Counted from the first letter of the stretch, positions 20,601 through 28,324 are shown. The stretch is DNA of 64,000 nucleotides from Affinundibacterium baiyunense (GCF_018139645.1 NZ_JAGSPM010000002.1:62001-126000); one strand, 5' to 3'. Translations and numbers: made by a program. Notes: generated by a model from the letters alone, not told the origin.

Positions 20601-20819
20601 GGTGTGATTACACATTGGAGTGCCATTGGCAAGACTTCAATACAAGGGCTACGTGAGACATTTTTAATACGCGAAGGGTATCTCAACTACATAGAGGATA
20701 GCTGGCACCTCAAGGTGAGACAAGGAAGCTTCGACATGCTACTTGATCGCTTGCCGTGGAGTTTCGCCATGATCAAGTACCCATGGATGCTCGCGCCTCT
20801 TCACGTGACATGGCGCTAA
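14631..20819 (+). CDS. Contractile injection system tape-measure protein (CIS_TMP, Pvc14-like), very long
   Basis: The N-terminal segment (HDLVFDLSFSDE..A, then SQVRRIESLEIDLG) and the C-terminal block both match the eCIS tape-measure family. The C-terminal block has NAGLVIVAPYLQRLF, ERAVHLTQYIVTG, LNKLLCGIP, THWSAIGKTSIQGLRETFL.REG and a final DRLPW....IKYPWM. Between them are about 1750 residues with repeated helical modules, such as HEIIHAKSAPLP and HSAVSRLCVNRLCELAS. The protein sets tube length in related systems. At 2062 residues it is much longer than the roughly 700-residue Afp14/Pvc14. There is no signal peptide. The gene is followed by the ATPase gene after 25 bases. Confidence 0.94.
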   Translation: MRRINRIHDLVFDLSFSDEKADASVWAEWVKMRLLPIIDEVMEDLSREFKISASQVRRIESLEIDLGSVFVAESERELVRRLHEQFSNSLRQALTKIGAQNSSLEQVDNAHTDFLHFLKTGQLKWERLSDAKHAHKRLLHEIIHAKSAPLPLHEITRDNRQLNRLLKQFDVGDLFKITNMALRSWSREERELMLDWLGLEFLHLQTKHSEQAAIEKLWQFILPSIQNRSNSFAEIAQSWMAFQGSSLTTIKTEYQYFIETHTAISTPTRVALMQVLERISKKLANPDLVNAGRDTFEQKDQSTQLANELAEQYRAEIANARNAEQAMTTSRFAFTEVHKLAFQHGDFSALESDWASLILFCANDIRQLHTNYWPTWLEKFPTFACLDLISVIHNDAAWFIQSSLSTKNITSKLQNQWELDAFIVTCLSSPANAIPTSMFERFKSHLAANLGEYKQDIHKDDNVRPEKLVRKQHEEKFADAINQISKICITSDDPRLISNAIHLLLDEHAEAFEAISRVHWRRWWQLLDFNDQVQILLRIHPQLTACIQAYRSQQLRDAIQSTTERRAYDTALFAYLWVVPANQLSSTEFEQWYKPQSALSGDLTESSLSSDISTEKVIASFDKIKTNKLEQNITPKKIPSKHFLELFGHKNPHTIEPFFINLSIDQSREIRSHFIELTRSQKLDIIDKMSLTQSAVLTQVLHPNIGKLLQEQYQYFDRFYGAIESSLKRMLSGNQIAHTIPNKENLFQQLIKHLALSETSLQVSEFRNFIASLLGIPGDLRESFQESILEEIEDTALPYFVAVLKQENQIKPTPKKIGNKFQSRPLTTSTDLEQSSLIAPNHPLLRGFHAWRAGKFSVSDLNLQLRELHMYLHWWVLHQDTDHKIDYSLLLKNIQVAVQSSPIPEHLLACTLDALRDGESINLDSLNAQARALDAHAFQIGEKNFAPSALALKLAIDEYYQRSTNDSNPTAKNSSEILYTSELQANFLAAFSSNENWQAFQSELIQQCVRSTSHMLQLKAQLREEISAAQLHRFIVRLLERIQIDHLFISTDISAGLHSTINENDLHHKLQLIAIQSDSPQARYTDILIHLLLQDTKQLVALLSSVSTDASSLSNKVSGFVESEVKSVFQLSLTQQILLPENDELFALKTRLSKEQILLPADLRRKMQPPELLLLLKQWLIHQVQQVVFRQRKIIEDTATNHPINRDTPFSNNDQQELTAKYHDAFKTIAALLTNLQQEDLPFVLSSLRDSLPLHLTQQILKLSEQYFEIGEKDLKELNKWIACSDSTQQLRQVWESPLRLLYSIEQSTQGATTTQIESNAPTLHQSEQKQGQFDTLSSHQIDTLPAKLTDAVLHARIISLEKIWPQILQGHKHLLAEVQRKYLVKQELREHLITHTPINMLVDMLESIAPNSAELLRGLWLNWDLLDSKMRRYQTYPDFQRHSLRSAFAGVFEMALHRRDITVQADFIISSIYATDRKHTEVILSHLSYQMDVSQSPPWQYVFEHINAVNMFKTFEDADSLDQTAQGAQELHELDTNRSNKNDYLDIETRPFANLAQLGLEQHDHSPKASASTTKPEVLQLSTKQQDDLVTSCLMQLNADQLHSFWNAYAYAFCNSEVNKVESSLEEVLQVTTYNTPALPLQEKTIDQRILRSQTSLRAALKALANLDLSQIDTVSLSKHDRSLIATPTTLQNLETICLVILQTKTSIGYREQADFQKALHRLLSQTTYHFKDLKEVLQSHSAVSRLCVNRLCELASESQLDALFRRMHNSLSQHLPTLIYRLENALQIQLHENLIHLSKVSWRAIYVSSLANPIPLDIRQFTAQLIRQLQLSFKLESIEACIEKLKNFDHQLETRISMQIAERKEKARSPEPNLLDQRTSSNTNKVSGDDEQILQGSFLQNAGLVIVAPYLQRLFSLLSLTKDGAFVDRQAAERAVHLTQYIVTGEEASPEFMLTLNKLLCGIPAVVPISNGIQLSAHEKEVIQQMLSGVITHWSAIGKTSIQGLRETFLIREGYLNYIEDSWHLKVRQGSFDMLLDRLPWSFAMIKYPWMLAPLHVTWR

Positions 20820-20844
20820 TCGCTTTTCAGAGAAATAAATCGAT

Positions 20845-22182
20845 ATGCTAAATACTGAATGTTTAGAACAAGAAATTGCCTGGTTTAGCCGCGTTTGCGA
20901 TGCGCGTTTTGACGCCTATTTCAAAGACAATGAAAGTGACAAGGATCTACAGAGCTTGATTCCGGCGCCAGACCTTTCCTCTAGCCAGACCGCATATGCA
21001 GAAGTTGTTCGAGAATTTGATTTTTCCTACCTTGAACGCATTGTGCTCGTGCTGGCTTTGGTGCCACATTTGAGGCCACAAGCGCTCGATTTTTTCTCGC
21101 TACAAAACTCAGCACTTTCACGTCCCTTCAGTGAAATTGGTGGTTGGCGCGGCAAAGCGCATTTAGGATTCTTGCCGACTTGCGAAACCGCTGCCTTCAT
21201 TTTGGCTGGTAGCAGTTTGGAAAAACGCCTGCATGTAGCGAATCTATTCAAGGATGAGCATCCGTTTATTAGACAAGGTATCTTGCGACTCGAAAGTCAA
21301 GCAAATGATGAGCCTCTGTTCAGCTCAAAATTACAGATAAGCCATGAATATCTTCAAAGATTGATCGAAGGTGAACGCCACAAACCTGATTTTAGCGCGA
21401 ACTTTCCGGCAAAACTGATGCAGACCGCATTGAATTGGGATGACTTGGTACTCAATCAAGAGGTGATGGAAGAAGTAGAACATATCGTTGCATGGCTCAC
21501 ACACTCTAGACATATTTTGAATGACTGGGGACTGCAAAAATCTTTAAAGCCTGGCTATCGCACATTATTCTATGGTCCACCCGGAACAGGAAAAACATTA
21601 ACGGCGAGTTTGATTGGAAAACTGACGCAAGCCGATGTCTATCGTATCGATTTGTCTATGGTGGTCTCCAAATACATAGGTGAGACTGAGAAAAATCTCG
21701 CGAGTGTTTTTGACCAAGCACAAAACAAGAACTGGATTCTGTTCTTTGACGAAGCTGACTCTCTTTTCGGCAAGCGTACCCAAACCAGTAATTCAAATGA
21801 TCGCCATGCAAATCAAGAAATCTCCTATCTATTGCAAAGGGTTGAAGATTTTCCTGGTGTGGTAATTCTGGCGACTAACTTAAAAGCCAATATTGATGCC
21901 GCATTCTCACGGCGTTTCCAAAGTGAAGTTTATTTTGCGATGCCCGATGCTCAGCAGCGCGAACGGCTATGGAACAAGCTATTTATCAACCAAGAACGAT
22001 TGCACAGTGATGTCAATTTTCGAGAACTCGCTGAACGCTATGAATTAGCGGGCGGTGCCTTATTAAATGTAGCTCGCTATGCCGCAATTCGCGCAGTGAA
22101 GAGAGATCACCCTGTAATTACACAGGACGATTTGCTACGTGGTATCAGTAGAGAACTAATGAAGGATGGGAAAACATTGTGA
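20845..22182 (+). CDS. AAA+ ATPase of the injection system (Pvc15-like)
   Basis: The 445-residue protein has an eCIS-specific N-terminal domain (about residues 1-215, with LERIVLVLALVPHLRP and FLPTCETAAFILAG) followed by an AAA+ module. Walker A is GPPGTGKT at residue 244, and Walker B is ILFFDEAD with D302 and E303. A sensor segment (VVILATNLK) and an arginine-finger-like AFSRRF follow. In PVC-type clusters this ATPase is needed for assembly; its exact substrate is not settled. The last bases overlap the start of the next gene (GTGA), so the two proteins are probably made together. Confidence 0.95.
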   Translation: MLNTECLEQEIAWFSRVCDARFDAYFKDNESDKDLQSLIPAPDLSSSQTAYAEVVREFDFSYLERIVLVLALVPHLRPQALDFFSLQNSALSRPFSEIGGWRGKAHLGFLPTCETAAFILAGSSLEKRLHVANLFKDEHPFIRQGILRLESQANDEPLFSSKLQISHEYLQRLIEGERHKPDFSANFPAKLMQTALNWDDLVLNQEVMEEVEHIVAWLTHSRHILNDWGLQKSLKPGYRTLFYGPPGTGKTLTASLIGKLTQADVYRIDLSMVVSKYIGETEKNLASVFDQAQNKNWILFFDEADSLFGKRTQTSNSNDRHANQEISYLLQRVEDFPGVVILATNLKANIDAAFSRRFQSEVYFAMPDAQQRERLWNKLFINQERLHSDVNFRELAERYELAGGALLNVARYAAIRAVKRDHPVITQDDLLRGISRELMKDGKTL

Positions 22183-25100
22183 AACACTTACACAACGCTC
22201 CACTATTATCTGGTGTTGATCATTTATCGCGAACATTGCGAGATTGTTCGCGCTTGTATGCCGGAGACTTTGCCAGAAAAATTTCGACATTGATTCCAGC
22301 AATGCATTGGAGTCGCCGGACCTCTCTACTCTGGTGTCTACTCTTTACTCTACCATTCAGTGCCGAAAAGAGTTGGGCGCAAATTGAGATTAACAGTATC
22401 TCGACGCAGATCGATAAAGTCTCACCGAACAAGACTGCGACCAGCAAAGATACAGGCAATATGAACAGTAAAACGGTCAACGTGGTCGGCTATAACAAAA
22501 ATATTCGACAAGAGGACTTCAAAGGACTGAGCAAAGAAACAGTGCTGCAAATGCAAAAACAACTAGAGAGCATCTATAAAGATCTCAACGATTGGCAGCA
22601 CGATTATGCATTGAAGGGCAAACCCTTAGATGATGGGATTGTTGGCCCGATTACTCTCTCGTGGCTACAACGATTTGGCTTTAGTTTCAAGGTTTATACT
22701 GGTGAAGGCTATGCGCCAAGCTTAGCAAAGAATGTAGACAGGATCGCCCGTTTTGGCGAAAAGAATCGTGCTGAGCTGGGTATTCTACTTAGCCCGGAAT
22801 TTGAAGCCTGGGATTTCATGCAACCGGAGAAAACAAAGAACCAAGACTTCCAAATTCGACGACAAGGTACAGACAAAGAACTAATTGACCTAGTCAATCG
22901 CTTTCGTGGTATGCGAAAAATTGCCCCTAGATCTGCCCCAAACTTTGTTGATACCAGCGCCTATTTTGTCTACAACTTGAATCAAGCTGACTTAGATGTT
23001 TTGGGTGGAAAAGATCAAATCATACAAGTTCTCACAACACTAAAAGACAAAGAATTTAACTCCTCAGAGGCCTTACGTTCAGCAACTGCGCAAGCAATGG
23101 GTGGCAGGGAATATTTACTAAAACAAATATGGCCCTTGATTGCGCGTAATGCAGCGGATTTTGATGGGTACCTTGTCAATGAAGATGCATTAAAGAGACT
23201 AAAAGAAGTCAGTGACTTCCCTGTCGCAGTGATTGATGAATTACGTCTACAGGGTACGATCTACTTTAAAAATAGAGAATTATTTGATAGCTTTTTGGAA
23301 GAAAAGCTGAACACAGACGCTTTATTTCTCACCGACGATGAGAAACGCGCGGTGGCTGAAGCCGCACGGGTATTCGATAATATTCATTTGACCGAGCAAT
23401 CACTAGCGACTATAAAAAACGAACTCAAAGGTAACATTCAAAATACTGGCGTACCCGCGATGATCGTCAAGTTGTTAGAGCAAATCAAAGACGTTGACTA
23501 TGCAGAGATTGATTTATTTCGTAGTGCTGCGGTGTCGAAGATCGTCATGGGAATCGGTGCCTGTCGACTCAACTCACCAAGCAATAACGCCTACGTGAGT
23601 AGTCTACGTATGAGCGATGATGACTTTGCGCTGCTACAAAAAGAACTAGAGGCGCTAAAAGCACAAGCGCCTGATGGGCGGAATCGACTCCCCCAAAGTC
23701 TCGAAAGTATTTTTACTGAGCTTAATCAGTTCCGCCTGCAAGTTGGCTTATGTGACGATAACAGTGTCACTCAAGCGCAAAACCTCATACAACAGCTTTA
23801 CCATTCTTATCTAGCGATCGCGATCGAAAACGTTGCAAAGAAGCGTATTCCAGAAAAGCTTAACAACATCACGCTTAAAGGCGGCGACTGCGGTTGCGCA
23901 CTCGATGAGTTTAACGGCATTGTTTATGGCTTTTATCCTTACTGGAAAAATCAACAGAAAACGCAAACGGTCAACTTCAGCGTACTTAATCGTGTCGCCT
24001 ATTACGGCTTAACTGTCGACAATGTAGGCGAATTAAAACTTGGAGCACATGCTTTTGACATCCGTAATGGCAGCTCCAAAGATAATGAATTCATTCGCAC
24101 TGCCCGCCAATACAACTCCAAAGTTGACTGGCTGATTCAGAAAAATGATTGGAGCGGAGATTGGAGAAAATTCTCTCGTGAAAATAAACAAGCTGTACTA
24201 AAAAAGCTCATTCAAAACATTGCAGGACTATTACGAGCACCGCTCAATGACATTAGTTCACGCATCAAACCGTATGCTAGTTTCGGTATCTCGTCTCGAC
24301 CTACACGTGGTGATGGCGTGACGATTTACTTCCCCAACTACCCCTTAGATGCGGACTCTGCCTTATTGTTTAATGAATTCTATTTTGCCTTACGCAAAGA
24401 ATTAGCGAATGACGATGTCTTAATTAATCTTCTCATTTCACAAGATAACTTCGTCAATAACCCAAGCAATAAGTCTGCCGCTTTTGGATTAAGTAACCTA
24501 GTCAAGTTGCGCAAAAAAAGTGACTCCCGTGGTTCGAACAATAAGCTAGACAAAGCATCTTTGCGCGAATTAATTCTGGTTCTTTTAAATGAACCTAGTA
24601 CAGATTCGAAAAAACAATTGCGTCGTGCAATCGAAGGCGAGACTAGCTTGCATGGAGCAGACCGTAGCGACTTATTGCGCCATTTACTGCCTGTACTTCA
24701 TTTTGACAATCGCAATTGGCAACAGCTAGAAGATGACATTTTGTATGCCGGAGATAACTTTGGGGGAATTGGTTTTTGGTCACCAAATTTCGATAATCTT
24801 GCCAAGCCTGTGATAGACCTTGAACAATCTTGCTTACAGAGTCAGCAAATAGCTGTGTGCTTACTTAAAAACTATCGCCCACAAGAAATCGTTGAAGATA
24901 ATTCATCAACGATAGAAAAGTTTGTCTGCGTCAATCGCTGGTATTTGCAATTGGTGCTGACACTTTTTGTACTGCTAGCAATTTTGTTAGCGTATCTGTT
25001 CGCAAGGTATTGTGAAATACAAAATTTTGTGAAGAAGTACTTCCTCTGGATAGTGTGTTCTATCGTCATACCACCGTTGGTGATTTTCACACTCCTGCTA

Positions 25101-25649
25101 CTTTTTGATCCTTACTTAGCGAGCTTATCTCAAGGCAATCTACCATTTATTGTTTCTGTGGTGATTCTTGTCGCTGGCATACTCGCAGGTTACTCCTATC
25201 TGAAATCTCGACGTGAACTGCCACTACGTCAGCGCGTGCTACCACAACGCCAAGGCTTGGGATTCCCACTCATTAGTTGGAACAAACAGTTAGACGAGAC
25301 AGGATTTCGAGTGTTGATACGTAATCGTGGAACGGGTTTTGCCATTATCAAGAAAATTGAAATTTATCTGGATGGTCAAGCTGTCGCCGATGCAAAAACC
25401 GCCTTAGAAGCGGTTTTTGGTCCCAATAATAATCTAGTGTGGCGAGCAGCTCCTTTAGTAGGACAAAAAATCATGCCTGGTGAATCTTTGCTCGCCATTT
25501 CGATTAGTGATCCTAGTTCCGCACTGGCGTTTGACAAGAAATTAGCAGAACATGAATTAAAGGTTCTCATTACCTACTATTCCGCCAGCCACGAATATTG
25601 GGTTAGCGATGGCAAAGAAGTCTCTGCAGTGGCGGGCAATTTCAGCTAG
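22179..25649 (+). CDS. Membrane-anchored peptidoglycan-binding / degenerate GH18-like protein of the eCIS operon
   Basis: The GTG start overlaps the ATPase stop. A hydrophobic signal-like segment lies at about residues 47-66, ending in SWAQ; an internal ATG at 22302 (residue 42) would give a standard signal peptide. Residues 125-175 look like a peptidoglycan-binding-1 domain (LDDGIVGPITLSWLQRFGF). Residues 575-900 begin with GIVYGFYPYW, a GH18-like strand. The position where GH18 enzymes carry DxxDxDxE reads DGVTIYFPNYP at residue 712, so the acidic catalytic residues are absent. Three membrane helices follow at about 921-945, 955-980 and 990-1010, then a 145-residue domain with NRGTGFAIIKKIEIYLDG. 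Topology suggests a large outside part and an inner C-terminal domain. I infer an anchor, docking or release role. Confidence 0.85.
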   Translation: MKHLHNAPLLSGVDHLSRTLRDCSRLYAGDFARKISTLIPAMHWSRRTSLLWCLLFTLPFSAEKSWAQIEINSISTQIDKVSPNKTATSKDTGNMNSKTVNVVGYNKNIRQEDFKGLSKETVLQMQKQLESIYKDLNDWQHDYALKGKPLDDGIVGPITLSWLQRFGFSFKVYTGEGYAPSLAKNVDRIARFGEKNRAELGILLSPEFEAWDFMQPEKTKNQDFQIRRQGTDKELIDLVNRFRGMRKIAPRSAPNFVDTSAYFVYNLNQADLDVLGGKDQIIQVLTTLKDKEFNSSEALRSATAQAMGGREYLLKQIWPLIARNAADFDGYLVNEDALKRLKEVSDFPVAVIDELRLQGTIYFKNRELFDSFLEEKLNTDALFLTDDEKRAVAEAARVFDNIHLTEQSLATIKNELKGNIQNTGVPAMIVKLLEQIKDVDYAEIDLFRSAAVSKIVMGIGACRLNSPSNNAYVSSLRMSDDDFALLQKELEALKAQAPDGRNRLPQSLESIFTELNQFRLQVGLCDDNSVTQAQNLIQQLYHSYLAIAIENVAKKRIPEKLNNITLKGGDCGCALDEFNGIVYGFYPYWKNQQKTQTVNFSVLNRVAYYGLTVDNVGELKLGAHAFDIRNGSSKDNEFIRTARQYNSKVDWLIQKNDWSGDWRKFSRENKQAVLKKLIQNIAGLLRAPLNDISSRIKPYASFGISSRPTRGDGVTIYFPNYPLDADSALLFNEFYFALRKELANDDVLINLLISQDNFVNNPSNKSAAFGLSNLVKLRKKSDSRGSNNKLDKASLRELILVLLNEPSTDSKKQLRRAIEGETSLHGADRSDLLRHLLPVLHFDNRNWQQLEDDILYAGDNFGGIGFWSPNFDNLAKPVIDLEQSCLQSQQIAVCLLKNYRPQEIVEDNSSTIEKFVCVNRWYLQLVLTLFVLLAILLAYLFARYCEIQNFVKKYFLWIVCSIVIPPLVIFTLLLLFDPYLASLSQGNLPFIVSVVILVAGILAGYSYLKSRRELPLRQRVLPQRQGLGFPLISWNKQLDETGFRVLIRNRGTGFAIIKKIEIYLDGQAVADAKTALEAVFGPNNNLVWRAAPLVGQKIMPGESLLAISISDPSSALAFDKKLAEHELKVLITYYSASHEYWVSDGKEVSAVAGNFS

Positions 25650-25658
25650 ATAGAAAAC

Positions 25659-25700
25659 AAAAAAGCGTCAATTTGATTTACTCCAAATCGACGCTTTTTA
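25659..25700. terminator. Bidirectional terminator ending the eCIS operon
   Basis: The arms AAAAGCGTCAATTTG (25661-25675) and CAAATCGACGCTTTT (25684-25698) pair with one mismatch around an 8-base loop. T-runs on both strands flank the stem. It lies 10 bases past the last eCIS gene and just before the end of the convergent pirin gene. Confidence 0.9.
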
Positions 25701-25710
25701 TTTGACCAAA

Positions 25711-26592
25711 CTAGGGCTCTGCCGCAACCAATCGTCCCTGACGGAAATCATCAATCGCCTTGAAAATTTCTTCTTGCGAATTCATAACAAACGGACCGTA
25801 TTGCGCGATTGTTTCGCCAAGTGGCTTGCCCGCGATGAGGATAAATTTAGCCGCCTCGTCCGCCTGAATTTTGACACCGTCTGCGCTTGGCCATTTTTTT
25901 AAAATCGCCATTCTTTGCAAAGGCACTTGTTGTTCACCAATGCGAACATTGCCGCGATACACATAAATGAAGGCATTAAAATCAGGCGGTATCTGTTGGC
26001 TAAAACTTGCGCCTGCTGGCATCTGCACATCAAGATAAATCGGCTCAGTGCTTGCCCTTTGCATTGCGCCTTGTACACCGTGACTTTGTCCTGCAATCAC
26101 ACGCACCATAACCTGATCTGGGGTCGTGAATTCAGGAATATCTGCACTCTTAAAATCACGGTACCAAGCTGGCGTCATTTTGTCTTTACTGGCTAAGTTC
26201 AACCATAGCTGAAAGCCTTCCATGCGCCCATTTTCTTGTTCTGGCAATTCTGAGTGGATCACGCCACGACCTGCGGTCATCCATTGCACTCCACCGTTTT
26301 CTAACAAACCTTCATTGCCAGCGCTATCCCGGTGGCGCATGCGCCCTTCCAGCATATAGGTAATCGTCTCAAAACCACGATGTGGATGGTCGGGAAAACC
26401 AGCGATGTATTCATCAGGATTGTCGCTACCAAATGCATCTAACATCAGAAAAGGATCAAGACGGTACTGATAGGGTTGCGTCAATACGCGTGTCAGCTTG
26501 ACACCTGCGCCATCAGAAGTCGCTTGACCAACTACCAATTGCTCGACTGCGCGTGATAAGTTGACTGTTTCTAATTGAATCGAGGTGTTCAT
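25711..26592 (-). CDS. Pirin family protein
   Basis: The 293-residue bicupin has the pirin signature HPHRGFETITYMLEG at about residues 67-81, with the metal-binding histidines, and HRDSAGNEG with GVQWMTAGRGVIHSE after it. The C-terminal cupin ends in a GKPLGE..AQYGPFVMNS segment that is also typical. Pirins are iron-containing cytoplasmic proteins; some act as quercetin dioxygenases, but the substrate here is unknown. A GGATG ribosome-binding site lies upstream of the ATG. The gene is downstream of an azoreductase gene on the same strand, with a set of direct repeats between them. The pair suggests a quinone or electrophile response. Confidence 0.93.
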   Translation of the reverse strand: MNTSIQLETVNLSRAVEQLVVGQATSDGAGVKLTRVLTQPYQYRLDPFLMLDAFGSDNPDEYIAGFPDHPHRGFETITYMLEGRMRHRDSAGNEGLLENGGVQWMTAGRGVIHSELPEQENGRMEGFQLWLNLASKDKMTPAWYRDFKSADIPEFTTPDQVMVRVIAGQSHGVQGAMQRASTEPIYLDVQMPAGASFSQQIPPDFNAFIYVYRGNVRIGEQQVPLQRMAILKKWPSADGVKIQADEAAKFILIAGKPLGETIAQYGPFVMNSQEEIFKAIDDFRQGRLVAAEP

Positions 26593-26613
26593 CTGCTACA
26601 TCCTTTTCTGATG

Positions 26614-26644
26614 AAGTACAAAATAAGTACAAAATTAGTACAAG
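26614..26644. repeat. Phased 11-bp direct repeats upstream of the pirin gene
   Basis: The unit AAGTACAAAAT occurs twice in perfect tandem and a third, imperfect copy (TAGTACAAGAG) follows. The 11-bp period is close to one helical turn. The array starts about 20 bases upstream of the pirin ATG, so it could bind a regulator or control its expression. Confidence 0.8.
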
Positions 26645-26664
26645 AGTCCTGCAATTAACGCAGT

Positions 26665-27264
26665 TTAAGCCAATGCTGCTTCGATTTGTGCTTGCGCATC
26701 GCTAATCGCACGTTGTTCGCCTTCTGGGCCCATCGCCAATCCTTCTGCATAAATGAATTCAACATCCGTCATACCGAGAAATGCGAAGAAATTTTTCAGG
26801 TAAGGCATTTGCGTATCGTTAGGCGTGTTGCGATACAAACCACCACGCGTCAAAACCACATACACTTTCTTATTCTTCAATAAACCTTCCGGGCCATTTG
26901 CGGTGTAACGGAAAGTGACTTGCGCACGAGAAATCGCATCAATCCAATTTTTCAATTGCGATGAGATACCAAAATTGTACATAGGGGCGCCAATCACCAA
27001 GATGTCCGCAGCTTGTGCTTCGGCAATCAAAGCATCATCCAAAGCAACGCGCGCAGCTTGTTCTGGCGTACGCTGATCGGCTGGTGTGAACAGTGCCTGC
27101 AACGCTGTTTCATCCAAACTTGGTTGTGGCGTCACGGCCAGATCGCGTAACACAAAGTTTGCGTCCTTGTGCTGTTCACGTAAGCGTGCGCTCACTTGAT
27201 TAGCTAAATTGGTGGAATGAGAACCTGCTACACGGGCACTAGAATTGATCTGCAAAATGTTCAT
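26665..27264 (-). CDS. azoR: FMN-dependent NADH-azoreductase / quinone reductase
   Basis: This is a flavodoxin-fold reductase of 199 residues. The N-terminal [14 protein letters not shown] loop binds FMN phosphate. The conserved [26 protein letters not shown] segment lies at about residues 95-120, and VLTRGG..R at about 138-147. The family reduces azo dyes and quinones with NADH. A strong AAGGAG ribosome-binding site precedes the ATG. The gene is divergent from a LysR regulator and upstream of pirin, which suggests that the LysR protein controls both in response to quinones. Confidence 0.94.
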   Translation of the reverse strand: MNILQINSSARVAGSHSTNLANQVSARLREQHKDANFVLRDLAVTPQPSLDETALQALFTPADQRTPEQAARVALDDALIAEAQAADILVIGAPMYNFGISSQLKNWIDAISRAQVTFRYTANGPEGLLKNKKVYVVLTRGGLYRNTPNDTQMPYLKNFFAFLGMTDVEFIYAEGLAMGPEGEQRAISDAQAQIEAALA

Positions 27265-27373
27265 GGTATTGCTCCTTTATAAGGTGACACTGGTTTAGAA
27301 CTGCACACTTGAGTGAATGTGCTGTCACTTTATATGTTCCATATTCAATGCAGAAGAGCTTAAAATGGATATG

Positions 27374-27395
27374 ATTGTTCCATTGATAGAACAAT
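27374..27395. promoter_or_regulatory. Inverted repeat in the lysR leader (candidate operator)
   Basis: The arms ATTGTTC (27374-27380) and GAACAAT (27389-27395) are perfect complements around an 8-base spacer. The site lies 21 bases before the lysR ATG and in the divergent region with azoR. TGTTCCAT also occurs a second time about 35 bases upstream. A LysR-type target is possible. Confidence 0.45.
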
Positions 27396-27415
27396 TCTAT
27401 TATTTCGGAGGCTGC

Positions 27416-28324
27416 ATGTATCTCGATCCAAATGATTTACTCCTATTTGCACGTGTCGTTGCCGAGACAAGTTTTAGTCGCGCAGCAGATAAATTAGGCA
27501 TGCCAAAATCAACCCTGTCGCGAAGAATCACCGCGCTAGAAGCACAACTAGGCGAGCGCTTACTCCTGCGTACAACTAGAAAACTTGTGGTAACCGATTT
27601 TGGCAATGCCGTGCTGGCGCATGCACAGCAAGTCAGTTCTGAAGTCGATGCGACGTTGGCGCTCACCCAACAAAGACAGGTCCAACCGAGTGGTAGATTA
27701 CGTGTTTCGATGCCCGCCGATTTTGCCAATGAAACGATGACCGCCTTAATCAGTCGCTTTTTGCGCGAATATCCCGCCATCACCTTGGAGTTAGATTTAT
27801 CACCAAGGCGGGTCGACTTGATTGGCGAGAATTTTGATTTAGCGATACGCATGGGCAGCCTACCCGACGATGCCTCGCTGGCAGCACGCCGACTGGCGAA
27901 GTTTTCTGCCGCAATTTATGCTGCTCCTAGCTATCTAGAAAAGCATGGTGAGCCACAAGAGCCAGAAGCTTTGATGGAACATCAAACCCTGCGCCTACTG
28001 GCACGCAATGGTGAACCCGCGATGTGGCGGCTAAAAAATGGAGCTCAAAGTTGGGAAGGTGTACCACCCGGAATCGCCACTGCCAATTCACCTGAAATGC
28101 TCAAACGACTGGCTTTAGCTGGCTTAGGTATCACCTTAATTTCTGAGCATTTCGCCCAATGCCATTTGCATGATGGCAGTCTGATTCGTGTCTTGCCGCA
28201 ATGGCACTCACCCGAATTTGACGCATGGGCAGTATTTCCTGGCAGGCGCTTAATGCCAGCGCGAACCCGTGTGTTTATCGACGCAATGATCAAAGAATTT
28301 CAAGATGATCAAGGTTTTAGATAG
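27416..28324 (+). CDS. LysR-type transcriptional regulator
   Basis: The N-terminal helix-turn-helix is clear: LLLFARVVAETSFSRAADKLGMPKSTLSRRITALEAQLG at about residues 7-45, followed by RLLLRTTRK. The C-terminal two-thirds is a substrate-binding fold with a GRLRVSMPADFA entry. I chose the ATG at 27416 because a GGAGG ribosome-binding site precedes it directly; an in-frame start at 27317 would add 33 residues before the usual LysR start. The protein is then 302 aa, the normal size. It is divergent from azoR, so it probably regulates the azoR-pirin pair. Confidence 0.94.
   Translation: MYLDPNDLLLFARVVAETSFSRAADKLGMPKSTLSRRITALEAQLGERLLLRTTRKLVVTDFGNAVLAHAQQVSSEVDATLALTQQRQVQPSGRLRVSMPADFANETMTALISRFLREYPAITLELDLSPRRVDLIGENFDLAIRMGSLPDDASLAARRLAKFSAAIYAAPSYLEKHGEPQEPEALMEHQTLRLLARNGEPAMWRLKNGAQSWEGVPPGIATANSPEMLKRLALAGLGITLISEHFAQCHLHDGSLIRVLPQWHSPEFDAWAVFPGRRLMPARTRVFIDAMIKEFQDDQGFR

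Noticed and set aside
1-25649. Contractile-tailed prophage
   Set aside because: No capsid, portal, terminase, integrase or lysis cassette is seen, and the large baseplate and tape-measure proteins are of eCIS type.
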